Shown: positions 25,545-34,403 of the stretch, piece after piece
Numbering within the stretch: position 1 is the first letter of the stretch
How the letters are laid out: every line of letters starts with the position of its first letter
Source of the DNA: Niabella pedocola
Lineage (GTDB): Bacteria > Bacteroidota > Bacteroidia > Chitinophagales > Chitinophagaceae
Length of the DNA stretch: 64,000 bases
Direction: 5' to 3'
Assembly: GCF_021044425.1 (NCBI RefSeq)
Contig: NZ_JAJNEC010000005.1
Span: 62,001 to 126,000, forward strand
Program-made: the position numbers and the translations under genes
Notes under the pieces: model-generated
What the model was told of the DNA's origin: nothing
The model's input: the letters and a program-made list of their open reading frames with translations, nothing else
Databases searched by the model: none

Positions 25545-25698
25545 GTTATTTGTGAGTTAACGATCGCTGCACGCCGTAAACACAGTTGCTTCCCGGTGCA
25601 TTCAGCAAAGGCCGGCGATCGGATATGTATTAAAGTTGTTTAACGCGTGAAAATGCTGTTGTAAACATAAAGGACAATCATTTGCATCAGAACCGTTT

Positions 25699-26754
25699 TC
25701 ACAAAAGGTCACTCAACGGTATGCGGGTAAAATAGATCTTCGTTTTTCCGGTGTGTGAAGCATAGTAACTAACCCAAAGTTCCTTTTCCTTTATCAGCAT
25801 CCCGGGATAACTGCAATCCCCGCCGCTTTCCAGCACCAGTGTTTTAAGTACTTTGCCATTAAGATCTGTAAGAAGGACACCGGTTTTGGCGCCGCCGGGC
25901 AGGTATAACCGGGTGCCAACAATCAGTTTTTTCTGATCCGGTGTAAACATAAAATCGGGGCCGCCCAAACGGTAATCCAGTTTCTGATAATTGAACGCGG
26001 TAAAAGGTGCGTTGCCGGTGGCCAATACGCCCAACCGGTCACCATCTTCCCTCCGTACCAGGATGTACATTTTGCCCCGGGTATCAAACCGGATGGAAGA
26101 TTCATTGGGACCTCCGTCAATATCCAGGTCCGTTATCTTTTCAAAATGTTTACCATCGGTTGTTTTTACAAGCGTTACACCAAAATTCCTGCCTCCTGCT
26201 GTTTTTATCGCCTTCCGTTCAGAGCCATCTCCATAATCAATTCCATAACCCGTGCCTTTATACCAGGTCAGCCGCCAGATCCAGTTACGTCCGCTGTTAT
26301 CAAGCACCGCCCTTTCTGGTGTGGTAAATTCCATATTCTTTCCCATAAAGGCCACATGCGGGTACATGCCCAGCAGGCGCGACGGTTTTTTTGTAGTATC
26401 ATACACAGATCCGCCCATAAGGCAGAGCATGCGCCCATCCGGCATTACGGAAATCTTCTGATCCCGGAGATCAATGCCTTCCTTCCTGATAAGGGCAAAA
26501 GGTTCCCAGGTTTTTCCATCTTTGGTGCGAAGGATGCGGCCCACCCCGTTGGAGCCCGGCACATGCCCCGATCCTTCGCGGAAACTGCAGTACACATACC
26601 CCTTGTATTCGATCAGATCCGTGAAAGCATTATGAGGTGCACCGCTCCAGATCTCAATGCCGGGTATTACGGTAGATGGAAGCGGAGCCGGGAACTGGGT
26701 GAGGCCAAACAGGGAAAGCAATAAAAATGGCGTAAGGGCAATCAATTTTTTCAT
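25699..26754 (-). CDS. Secreted sialidase-fold protein
   Basis: A 351-residue protein with signal peptide (MKKLIALTPFLLLSLFG). I use the ATG at 26754 because the longer frame adds 12 residues in front of a normal signal peptide. Beta-propeller features are visible: VGRILRTKDGKTWEPF and VTLVKTTDGKHFEKI as Asp-box-like turns, and repeated short strands. The motif YCSFREGSGH early in the protein is shared with many Bacteroidota proteins annotated as exo-alpha-sialidase. The catalytic Arg triad and Tyr cannot be confirmed by eye. It probably acts on a surface or periplasmic glycan that the cluster then degrades. Confidence 0.72.
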   Translation of the reverse strand: MKKLIALTPFLLLSLFGLTQFPAPLPSTVIPGIEIWSGAPHNAFTDLIEYKGYVYCSFREGSGHVPGSNGVGRILRTKDGKTWEPFALIRKEGIDLRDQKISVMPDGRMLCLMGGSVYDTTKKPSRLLGMYPHVAFMGKNMEFTTPERAVLDNSGRNWIWRLTWYKGTGYGIDYGDGSERKAIKTAGGRNFGVTLVKTTDGKHFEKITDLDIDGGPNESSIRFDTRGKMYILVRREDGDRLGVLATGNAPFTAFNYQKLDYRLGGPDFMFTPDQKKLIVGTRLYLPGGAKTGVLLTDLNGKVLKTLVLESGGDCSYPGMLIKEKELWVSYYASHTGKTKIYFTRIPLSDLL

Positions 26755-26786
26755 TTGTTTTTGTTTTAAAAGTCCGATGGTTATGT

Positions 26787-27476
26787 TCAATCATCCAGAT
26801 AATGCCGTTCTCTTAGCAGCCGGATCCAACGGTCGTATCCCTTCTTGGTAATATGTACACCATCAAAGGTCAGTTCTTTTATCAGCTGGCCGGTTCCATC
26901 ATCAAAAACGGCATGCAGATCTACCAGGGTAGCCCCGGATGCTGCAGCGATCTTCCGGAGTCCTTCGTTTACGACCCGGATATGTGCTTCTTTATGATAG
27001 TGCGCGGCGAGTTTTTTGAAAGAGCTGTTGGTAGGCAACAGGGTTTGCAGGAAGATCTTTGTGCGGGGCGACCGTTCCCGGATACGTGTTACCATCCGCT
27101 GCTGGTTGCCGATCACAATGCTGTCCGGGATCCCGCGGGCGATATCATTAATGCCGATCAGTATAAAGATCTTTGCAGGTTTCCCGTCCAGGATGCCGTC
27201 CAGCCGTTCCAGCACGCCGTTGGTAATATCTCCCGGGATACCCCTGTTCCTGATCTGCGGCTGTCCCAGCGTTTGATTAAACAACCCCCAGAAGGTAATA
27301 CTATTTCCCAGGAACACGATATCAGACGAATCTGTTTTCTCGGAACGATACAGATCATTTAACAGCGGATAGATCTCCGGACGGTACGTTGTGTCCCAGC
27401 TAAGCTCCTGGCTATAAGCGCTGTACCCCAACAAAAGCAGTAACAAAAAAGACCCGGTTCTAAAATTCTTCCGCAT
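26787..27476 (-). CDS. SGNH/GDSL-type esterase
   Basis: A 229-residue secreted hydrolase (signal peptide through about SAYSQ). SGNH blocks are clear: block I FLGNSIT (catalytic Ser), block II GIPGDITNGV (Gly), block III LIGINDIARG (Asn), block V DGVHITKKGY (Asp, His). Such enzymes remove O-acetyl groups from sugars, including sialic acids. The start is the ATG at 27476; the two codons ahead of it (TTG, ACA) look like leader. It faces the AraC-type regulator across a 140-base divergent gap and so may be the first gene of the regulated cluster, with the sialidase-fold gene 32 bases downstream. Confidence 0.88.
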   Translation of the reverse strand: MRKNFRTGSFLLLLLLGYSAYSQELSWDTTYRPEIYPLLNDLYRSEKTDSSDIVFLGNSITFWGLFNQTLGQPQIRNRGIPGDITNGVLERLDGILDGKPAKIFILIGINDIARGIPDSIVIGNQQRMVTRIRERSPRTKIFLQTLLPTNSSFKKLAAHYHKEAHIRVVNEGLRKIAAASGATLVDLHAVFDDGTGQLIKELTFDGVHITKKGYDRWIRLLRERHYLDD

Positions 27477-27616
27477 TGTCAAAAGTAGCAGACCCCGCAG
27501 GCATTACATAGTATTATATGATCGACTACCGATACTTTTTTTCATCAGATAAATTCAACTGGTACTATTTTACTTAAATTTATAATAGAATAATATCAGT
27601 CTTAATTTTTTCATTT

Positions 27617-28489
27617 ATGAAAGCGATTGAACAACGTCTGCCTCAGGATTATGACAAATCATTTATTGTATTTCGGGAAAGTGGCCAGTTTTTTCCCTGC
27701 CCCTGGCACTACCACCCGGAGTACGAGCTGGTACTCATCACCAGCAGCACGGGTCGCCGCATGGTAGGTGACCATATTGGGTATTTTGACAAGGAGGACC
27801 TGGTTTTTATGGGTCCCGGTCTTCAGCATGTATGGCTCAACGATGATACCTATGTTAAGGGGGAAGCCGAAGAAGAGGCCGATGGGATCGTGATCCAGTT
27901 TGTAGAAAAATTCCTTGGAGAAAAATTCCTGGAGATCCCCGAAATGGAACGGCTGAAAAAGATGTTTCAGCTGGCCGCTCATGGAATGGTGATCCAGGGC
28001 GATACCCGCGACCAGATCAATACCATTATGAAGCAAATGCCGGAGATGACCGGACTGGAACGGCTGTCCGCACTCTTTAATATTTTTCATCTGCTGGCCA
28101 ATACCAGAGAATATGAATTACTGGCCAGCCCGGGATATGTACAAAAGGGATGCTGGAACGGATCCGACCGGTCTGCAAAGATCACCGAGTACATCATGCG
28201 CAATTTTGACAGCGATATTTCGCTGCCGGAAATCGCTGCCCGGTCCAATATGGCCATCACTACTTTCTGCAACTTTTTCAAAGAAAATTACCGGACCACA
28301 TTTGTGGAATACCTCAATACGGTAAGGGTGGGATATGCCTGTAAACTCATTGCCGAAAAAAATAAAAATGTAGTGGAAATCGCTTATGAGTGCGGGTTTA
28401 AGAACCTGGCCAATTTTAACCGGCAGTTCAAGAAGATCAAAAAAATGACACCCACCGATTACCGCAGAACGGTGGATGCTACGGCTTAG
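27617..28489 (+). CDS. AraC family transcriptional regulator
   Basis: A 290-residue regulator. The N-terminal cupin-like sensor (about 1-110) has the sugar-binding style WHYHPEYELVLITSSTG and GPGLQHVW. The C-terminal double helix-turn-helix covers about 190-285: ISLPEIAARSNMAITTFCNFFKE, then VVEIAYECGFKNLANFNRQFKK with a PTDYR end. Divergent from the SGNH gene and placed beside a catabolic cluster, it is the natural candidate to control that cluster in response to a sugar or sugar derivative. No operator can be defined by eye. Confidence 0.93.
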   Translation: MKAIEQRLPQDYDKSFIVFRESGQFFPCPWHYHPEYELVLITSSTGRRMVGDHIGYFDKEDLVFMGPGLQHVWLNDDTYVKGEAEEEADGIVIQFVEKFLGEKFLEIPEMERLKKMFQLAAHGMVIQGDTRDQINTIMKQMPEMTGLERLSALFNIFHLLANTREYELLASPGYVQKGCWNGSDRSAKITEYIMRNFDSDISLPEIAARSNMAITTFCNFFKENYRTTFVEYLNTVRVGYACKLIAEKNKNVVEIAYECGFKNLANFNRQFKKIKKMTPTDYRRTVDATA

Positions 28490-28643
28490 CACACAGCTGG
28501 CTTCCTTGTTTAGTAATGGCCGTTTCCATAACACCGGCTTCGTGCCCTATCAATACTCACTGGTGTAATAAAGTTGTCCTGCTGTAGTTGATGGTTAGTC
28601 GGGACGATATTGCTTACCTTTCAAACGTCATACAGCAGGCTTT

Positions 28644-30008
28644 CTATAAACCAGCGAGCAATTGCTTCATTTGGGCCCTTACCTCCGGCTCTGCGCCGGC
28701 CTCCAGTTTGCTGGTGCGGCAACGCCAGGTTTCATAGCCTCCCGCTTCCATTTCATGCGGAGGAGGTACATAGCCGATATTTCCGTTTGCCAGGCAAATG
28801 GTAAAATACGGAGCATCCTTCAGCTGTTCTTTTAACCATAACCCGGTTTCTGCAAAAAGCTCCCCGGGAAATGTTCCGATCCTTCCGGCACCGATGCGGA
28901 TTCCCTGAATATGGACCGGACAACGGTCGGGCCCTGCTGCTAAAAACAATTGTTCCCGCGCATAAATCTGTTTGACAGTTTCTGTATTCGTACGGGTATC
29001 CGGTTCAAATGCAACATCATTCAGCCATTGCTGCGCTGTTGCAAGTTCCGCAGCTGCCGGTTTACGTACGGCACATTCAAATACAGTGGTTTCTACTGAG
29101 AGGGCAGCCGATGCATCCCACTGCAATTGAGGCACAAGAGCAACGATCTGTTTGGCCAGTGTGGCACCGATCAGCCTGCTTTTTTCAAACGGCTCGCCGG
29201 GATACCGGTGCGGGTCTAAAAAATCCCAGATATTGATATTGCCGCTGGTACCGTTTGACATGAGGGCCACGAAGCGGTCATCGGCGCCCAGCATTTCCTT
29301 CAGCGAACGGGCAAAATATCCGAAATAGTCGGCGGATATTACCGTTCTTGGAAAATCACCTACATAATGCAGGGAGTAATTGGCCAGGACGCCCAGCCAG
29401 GCCCCGTCCAACGAACGTAGGGCCATAAAAGCCAGTTCCGGATCCGGTTCACCGGCCCGCTCAAGGATCTGGTCTTCCTGTCCGAAAGGATTGGTCACCA
29501 CCGTATCCGTACCTTTTTCAAAAGGATCAAAAGGCCGGAAGTCTTTTTTCATACGATACCGCCGGCAAACCACATGCTCCGGAATGCTGGCCGATCCGTA
29601 AGCAACCATACAGGGCGTCAATTGTTCACAAGCCTTCGTTACCACCTGCACCAGTGCCGTAGCCAGGGAAGCGCAATACGCCGTATCTATCTCCGATAAA
29701 AAAATACCGGTAACGGATCCTCCGGAATGCACATGTGTGGCTGCGATGAGCTGGTACTGCACCGGTATACCGGTTGCTGCTTCAATCTGCTGCTTTACGG
29801 GATTCAGAAATTCATAAGTGAGCGAGCAGATATCCACCATCACCAGCGCAAAACGGGTATTGCCCGATTGCAATACGATTGCCTTGGCATAAAGCGGATC
29901 TTCGACCGACTGTGCGTGGTGCGAAAAAAAATCCCCGTTAATTATGGAACCCACCGGCGGAGTAATCTCTGTTATTGCCGTACCGGCCGATAGCATCTTT
30001 TCGTTCAT
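28644..30008 (-). CDS. Neutral ceramidase-fold protein, second copy
   Basis: A 454-residue protein of the neutral ceramidase superfamily. Zinc motif ATHVHSGG (His92, His94), later zinc His in NYSLHYVGD (His214), FPGELFAE (Glu) and a LANGNIGYVPP end are kept. The catalytic-Ser segment reads GTSGNINIW, putting Asn259 where the related protein at 17601 has Ser231. No signal peptide, so likely cytoplasmic. It faces the AraC gene tail to tail and is divergent from the iron alcohol dehydrogenase. The loss of Ser suggests a changed mechanism or a different reaction; an amidase assignment is not safe. Confidence 0.75.
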   Translation of the reverse strand: MNEKMLSAGTAITEITPPVGSIINGDFFSHHAQSVEDPLYAKAIVLQSGNTRFALVMVDICSLTYEFLNPVKQQIEAATGIPVQYQLIAATHVHSGGSVTGIFLSEIDTAYCASLATALVQVVTKACEQLTPCMVAYGSASIPEHVVCRRYRMKKDFRPFDPFEKGTDTVVTNPFGQEDQILERAGEPDPELAFMALRSLDGAWLGVLANYSLHYVGDFPRTVISADYFGYFARSLKEMLGADDRFVALMSNGTSGNINIWDFLDPHRYPGEPFEKSRLIGATLAKQIVALVPQLQWDASAALSVETTVFECAVRKPAAAELATAQQWLNDVAFEPDTRTNTETVKQIYAREQLFLAAGPDRCPVHIQGIRIGAGRIGTFPGELFAETGLWLKEQLKDAPYFTICLANGNIGYVPPPHEMEAGGYETWRCRTSKLEAGAEPEVRAQMKQLLAGL

Positions 30009-30250
30009 TATTTAATTTAAACACCGTGATATCTAATAAGCAGGCAGGTAGCGGATCTTCCGTATCCGGTCTGCAATAAAGACCGGTAAAAGCAGTACTA
30101 TTTTTCTACGCAATCATAATACAATCTTACAGTAGCACCTGCCCTCAAACCGCTTTTTATAATTTTACACCAGTCATTATTTTCCCCTTTCAATAGCGAC
30201 TAAGATAATTGAATTTAAGTGGTGATTCAAAAAAAATATTATACCTTTTT

Positions 30251-31465
30251 ATGGCAGCTTTTTTTAACGAAACGATACTCCGATCCCCTGCAGGGGCCAC
30301 CATCATAAAGCCGGTTCCCCATACTGCAATCGGATGGGATGCCATTGCACAATTATCCGGCCTGTTGCAACAACTGGGCGGGGGACCGGTCCTGATCATT
30401 GCCGATCCGGCGCTGGTTTCGCTTGACATCATTCGTCCGGTACTGGACATCCTGGCGGCGCAACAGACCCCGTATACCATCTACAGCGATCTGATACCCG
30501 AACCTACGGTAGCAACCGGTCAGCACGCGATCGACTTTGGCAGGAACGGCAATTTTAACCTGGTCATCGGGTTCGGAGGCGGCAGCGCACTGGACATGGC
30601 CAAGCTGGTGGCGGTATTTGCGCATAATGCCGGGCCCGTAAGCGACTATCTCAACCTTTCCGGCACCAAAAAGATTGAACAGCGCGGACTCCCCAAAATC
30701 CTGATCCCCACAACCTCCGGTACCGGGGCCGAAGTAACGAACATTTCGGTACTGGCGCTGGAACGGACCAAAGACGTGGTGGTGCACGATTACCTGCTGG
30801 CCGATGCAGCCATCGTAGATCCCGCTTTTACCATGTCGGTTCCGCCAAGAGTTACTGCCGCTACCGGTGCCGATGCCCTTACCCACGCCATCGAAGCGTT
30901 CCTTTCGGTAAATGCCACTTCTTATTCCGACGGACTGGCATTGCACGCCATCCGCCTGATCGGAAGTTCGCTGCAGCAGGCCGTTGCAGACGGCAGTAAC
31001 CGGGAAGCCCGTGCGGCCATGGCCTATGGCAGTTACCTTGCCGGCATGGCGTTTTTTAATGCCGGCGTAGGCGCTATACATGCCCTGGCCTATCCGCTGG
31101 GCGGACAATTTCATCTGGCGCACGGCGAATCCAACGCGGTGCTGATCCCATATGTGCTGGGATACATCCTTCCGTCCTGTACTGAGCGGCTTGCCGTAGT
31201 TTACGAAGCGTTGGGACATAGTGCTGAAGGGCTGCGCATCCCTGAAGCCGCTGAAAAATGCATTGATGCCCTGGCGGCATTAACAGCAGCCGTCCGCATT
31301 CCCAAAACCCTGGGCGGGTTTCAGATCCCCGAATCAGCCGCCGCCGCCCTGGCCGCCGACGGAATCCTTCAGAAGCGCCTCCTGGCCCGCTGCCCGATGG
31401 ATCTTTCAGAGCAGCAGATCCATGAAATTTATGCCCGCGCATTTACCGGCGTATACCGGCATTGA
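30251..31465 (+). CDS. Iron-containing alcohol dehydrogenase
   Basis: Metal-dependent (Fe-ADH) dehydrogenase, 404 residues. Start taken at the ATG at 30251; a TTG 42 bases earlier would add a 14-residue tail of no clear sense. Motifs: GGGSALDMAK (nucleotide binding), PTTSGTGAE, and metal ligands in GADALTHAIE (Asp, His), GAIHAL (His) and LAHGESN (His). A nearby His that many relatives have (AHPLG) is Tyr here (AYPLG). Such enzymes oxidise or reduce small alcohols, aldehydes or lactaldehyde-like products, fitting the end of a sugar pathway. It is divergent from the second ceramidase-fold gene. Confidence 0.9.
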   Translation: MAAFFNETILRSPAGATIIKPVPHTAIGWDAIAQLSGLLQQLGGGPVLIIADPALVSLDIIRPVLDILAAQQTPYTIYSDLIPEPTVATGQHAIDFGRNGNFNLVIGFGGGSALDMAKLVAVFAHNAGPVSDYLNLSGTKKIEQRGLPKILIPTTSGTGAEVTNISVLALERTKDVVVHDYLLADAAIVDPAFTMSVPPRVTAATGADALTHAIEAFLSVNATSYSDGLALHAIRLIGSSLQQAVADGSNREARAAMAYGSYLAGMAFFNAGVGAIHALAYPLGGQFHLAHGESNAVLIPYVLGYILPSCTERLAVVYEALGHSAEGLRIPEAAEKCIDALAALTAAVRIPKTLGGFQIPESAAAALAADGILQKRLLARCPMDLSEQQIHEIYARAFTGVYRH

Positions 31466-31834
31466 CCGACACTTTTAATCTCAAGATACAAAACTGCCTA
31501 CCAACCAAACAGACCACCACAGGTATGCGCTCTAAAACCCAGTCTTCCGTGCAAGTCTGTGAAATCTATGCGTACATTCAGCCTGAGCATATGTACGCAC
31601 CTTACCATTGAGTTTCGCCGGCGCTCTTTACAGCCGGCTGCCAGCCCCTTTCAGCTGTGTTATAAGCACCTCATTTCGAAGGATATAATTTAGTTCACCT
31701 AAAGATGTATTTTTTTGATGCTGCTTTTGTATCTTCGCCGCTATGCCTTTCCGGTTAAATAAAACAACGGTTTGGTATTATATTTTAATGAATTATCGAA
31801 TCTTTTTCTGAAAAGAAAAATAAAATGAAATTTA
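31466..31834. other. 369-base intergenic gap before RNase Y
   Basis: No gene is visible. It holds the inverted repeat at 31569-31599 and, nearer RNase Y, an AT-rich stretch with TATCTTCG at about 31730 that partly matches the TAnnTTTG -7 box and could begin transcription of the RNase Y gene. Confidence 0.5.
31569..31599. repeat. Inverted repeat, 9-base arms
   Basis: Arms TGCGTACAT (31569-31577) and ATGTACGCA (31591-31599) are perfect complements around a 13-base spacer. It follows the iron alcohol dehydrogenase gene by about 100 bases. No T-tract follows, so it is not a standard terminator; operator or RNA hairpin are possible. Confidence 0.5.
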
Positions 31835-33394
31835 ATGGATCCTTTAATAATTGTTTACATTCTCGGCGGCCTCGTGCTGGGCATTATCGCCGGTAAATTG
31901 ATCTTTGCAAAAAATACACAGCAGAAAATTGAAGAAGCGGAGTTACATTCCAAAAACATCCTCAAAGAAGCAGAATTAAAAGCCGAAACCATCCGGAAGG
32001 AAAAAGAGCTGGAAGCCAAAGAACGTTTTGTTTCTTTAAAAGCCACACATGAAAAAGAAGTGACCGAGCGCAACCGGAAACTGGCTGAATCCGAAAACCG
32101 CATCAAACAAAAGGAGCAATCCCTGAGCCAGAAGGAAATCAATGCCGACAAGCAGATCAAGGAAAACGACGCCATCAAAGAAAACCTGAACCGCCAGATT
32201 GAGTTGGTGAATAAAAAACGGACCGAACTGGAGAAACACCAGGAAGAGCATATCCGCCGCCTGGAAAAAATTGCCGGTCTCTCCGCCGAGGAAGCCAAAA
32301 GCCAGTTGGTAGAAAGCCTGAAGAATGAGGCCCAAACACAGGCCATCGGCATCCAGCAGGAAATTATTGATGAAGCCAAACAAAAGGCCAATAAAGAAGC
32401 CCGCAAAATCATTATACAAACCATACAGCGTACCGCTGCCGAACAGGCGATTGAAAACTCGATCACTGTTTTCAACCTGGAAAGCGACGAGGTAAAAGGC
32501 CAGATCATTGGTCGTGAGGGACGGAATATCCGCGCCCTTGAAGCCGCTACCGGTGTGGATCTGATTGTGGATGACACCCCGGAAGCCATCCTGCTTTCCT
32601 GCTTTGACCCGCTGCGCCGCGAAATTGCACGGCTGAGCTTACAGCGCCTGGTTACCGACGGACGGATCCATCCGGCACGTATCGAAGAAGTAGTGGAAAA
32701 GACCCGCAAACAGATCGAAGAGCAGGTAATGGAGATTGGAGAACGTACTGTGATCGACCTCGGTATTCATGGGTTACATAAAGAACTGGTACGGATGGTA
32801 GGCCGTATGCGCTACCGTTCCTCTTACGGACAAAACCTGCTGATGCACAGCCGGGAAACCGCCAACCTTTGCGCCATCATGGCTTCGGAGCTGGGACTGA
32901 ATCCCAAACTGGCTAAACGCGCCGGGTTATTACACGATATCGGTAAAGTTCCGGATGAAGAATCGGAACTGAGCCATGCGCTGCTGGGTGCAAAACTGGC
33001 AGAAAAATATGGAGAAAACCCCGCTGTGGTGAACGCTATTGCCGCACACCACGACGAAACGGAAATGCAATACGTGATCTCCCCCATCGTACAGGCCTGC
33101 GACGCCATCAGTGGTGCCCGCCCCGGAGCACGCCGCGAGATCATGCAGCAATACCTGCAGCGGATCAAGGACCTGGAGAACCTGGCCACCAGCTATCAGG
33201 GCGTGGAAAAAGCCTATGCCATCCAGGCAGGCCGTGAGCTGCGTGTAATTGTAGAATCAGATAAAGTTTCCGACCAGGACAGTGATAAGCTCTCTTTTGA
33301 AATTGCCCAGAAGATCCAGACAGAAATGACCTTCCCCGGCCAGATTAAGGTAACCGTGATCCGGGAAAAAAGAGCGGTGAATGTAGCCCGGTAA
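31835..33394 (+). CDS. rny: Ribonuclease Y
   Basis: Membrane-anchored endoribonuclease that starts mRNA decay, 519 residues, full length. N-terminal transmembrane helix (IVYILGGLVLGIIAGKLIF), long charged coiled coil about 30-190, KH domain (IIGREGRNIRALEAATGVD), then HD domain with the metal motif LLHDIGK and a later AAHHDE. Expected at the inner face of the cytoplasmic membrane. It ends in a strong terminator at 33421 and is a monocistronic housekeeping gene. Confidence 0.97.
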   Translation: MDPLIIVYILGGLVLGIIAGKLIFAKNTQQKIEEAELHSKNILKEAELKAETIRKEKELEAKERFVSLKATHEKEVTERNRKLAESENRIKQKEQSLSQKEINADKQIKENDAIKENLNRQIELVNKKRTELEKHQEEHIRRLEKIAGLSAEEAKSQLVESLKNEAQTQAIGIQQEIIDEAKQKANKEARKIIIQTIQRTAAEQAIENSITVFNLESDEVKGQIIGREGRNIRALEAATGVDLIVDDTPEAILLSCFDPLRREIARLSLQRLVTDGRIHPARIEEVVEKTRKQIEEQVMEIGERTVIDLGIHGLHKELVRMVGRMRYRSSYGQNLLMHSRETANLCAIMASELGLNPKLAKRAGLLHDIGKVPDEESELSHALLGAKLAEKYGENPAVVNAIAAHHDETEMQYVISPIVQACDAISGARPGARREIMQQYLQRIKDLENLATSYQGVEKAYAIQAGRELRVIVESDKVSDQDSDKLSFEIAQKIQTEMTFPGQIKVTVIREKRAVNVAR

Positions 33395-33420
33395 TACAGT
33401 TTCCAACTATAAAAACGTTA

Positions 33421-33450
33421 AAAGTCTTTACAATATGTAAAGACTTTTTT
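33421..33450 (+). terminator. Terminator after RNase Y
   Basis: A perfect 12-base stem (AAAGTCTTTACA with TGTAAAGACTTT) closes a 3-base loop and runs into a T-tract. It lies 27 bases after the RNase Y stop. Confidence 0.9.
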
Positions 33451-33509
33451 ATTTACATTTCATTCTGATAATCATTCGTTAAAGACATTTTTCACACCTA
33501 CTGTTTCCC

Positions 33510-33517
33510 TATTTTTG
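33510..33517 (+). promoter_or_regulatory. Candidate -7 box for the outer-membrane barrel gene
   Basis: TATTTTTG matches the Bacteroidota -7 consensus TAnnTTTG. It lies 46 bases before the ATG at 33564. A clear upstream TTG box is not seen. Confidence 0.5.
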
Positions 33518-33563
33518 GATCCTTATTCAAAATTGACTTTTTAACCTTCAAAAAACTGAATTT

Positions 33564-34199
33564 ATGAAGACAAAACTACTTACGGTAGCCCTGATGACAT
33601 GTGCTTATTTTTATTCGAATGCCCAGGTTGAAAAAGGATCCACGCTTTTGGGCGGACAGCTTGGTTTTACAACACAAGGTGACACGTCCAGTAAAAAAAA
33701 CACCAACGGGCAGATCGCCATCCGGGCAGGCAAAGCGTATAAAGAAAATCGCGTATTTGGCATTAACCTGGGGTATGCCGGCACTAAGAATGAAATGAAC
33801 TCCAATGGGAGTGAGCAAAAAAACACAAGCTTCACTGCAGGTATTTTTAACCGGTGTTATAAAGAGCTGGGACATGATTTCTACTTTTTCGGTGAAGCAG
33901 GCCTCGGTTATTCCTACGGAAAAACAACGGTGAAGGAAGACCTGCCATCGTCTAAAAGAAAAATCAACCAAACCTCATCCTCAATAGGACTGGGAGTTAC
34001 GCCGGGGATCGCATACCGGGTATTGGATCACCTGCATATGGAGCTCCTCATTCCCTCATTGCTAGCGGTGAATTATAGTAACAACAAAGTAGATTTTGAC
34101 GGAACCCAGCAGTTTAAAACGAACACATTCAGCTTTAACACGGCCTTCAGCAGGAACCCGCTGGAATCTTTAGGTATTGGATTCAGCTTTATTTTTTAA
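33564..34199 (+). CDS. Outer membrane beta-barrel protein
   Basis: A 211-residue protein with signal peptide ending in SNAQ (about residue 20). The mature part alternates hydrophobic and polar residues in strands (VFGINLGYAGT, FYFFGEAGLGYSYG, SSSIGLGVTPGIAYRV) and ends in GIGFSFIF with a terminal Phe, the pattern of small outer-membrane barrels. The mature protein opens QVEKGSTLLGG, a start shared with a broken copy directly downstream. Function unknown; porin-like or structural. Confidence 0.82.
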   Translation: MKTKLLTVALMTCAYFYSNAQVEKGSTLLGGQLGFTTQGDTSSKKNTNGQIAIRAGKAYKENRVFGINLGYAGTKNEMNSNGSEQKNTSFTAGIFNRCYKELGHDFYFFGEAGLGYSYGKTTVKEDLPSSKRKINQTSSSIGLGVTPGIAYRVLDHLHMELLIPSLLAVNYSNNKVDFDGTQQFKTNTFSFNTAFSRNPLESLGIGFSFIF

Positions 34200-34215
34200 T
34201 TAAAAGGCGTTTATA

Positions 34216-34374
34216 ATGATGAAAAAAACAGTTGGGATCCTGATGGCGTTGGCCGGTACTTCCGGCGCAGCTTTTTCGCAAACTGAGAAAGGCTCTTTTT
34301 TAACCCGGTTCTCAGTTGGCAGCAATAAGGCTACGCTCAATTGGCGGCAACATAAATACCAGTATAAAGGGTAA
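34216..34374 (+). pseudogene. Truncated paralogue of the outer-membrane barrel gene
   Basis: A 52-codon frame starting ATG ATG at 34216 and stopping at 34372. It encodes a signal peptide (MMKKTVGILMALAGTSGA, then AFSQ) and the mature opening QTEKGSFLTRFSVGSNKA, similar to QVEKGSTLLGGQLGF of the gene 16 bases upstream. The barrel strands are absent and the next gene begins 48 bases later, so this looks like a duplicated barrel gene that has lost all but its 5' end. A short secreted peptide is less likely. Confidence 0.6.
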
Positions 34375-34403
34375 TTTAACCAGTCAATCCATAACCTTAC
34401 CCG

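Noticed and set aside
27480..27487. TACTTTTG on the minus strand, resembling a -7 box for the SGNH gene
   Set aside because: It abuts the ATG at 27476, so any start would fall inside the coding sequence; no -33 box either.
31855..32709. Antisense 284-codon frame across RNase Y
   Set aside because: Mirrors the charged coiled coil of RNase Y and has no sensible domain.
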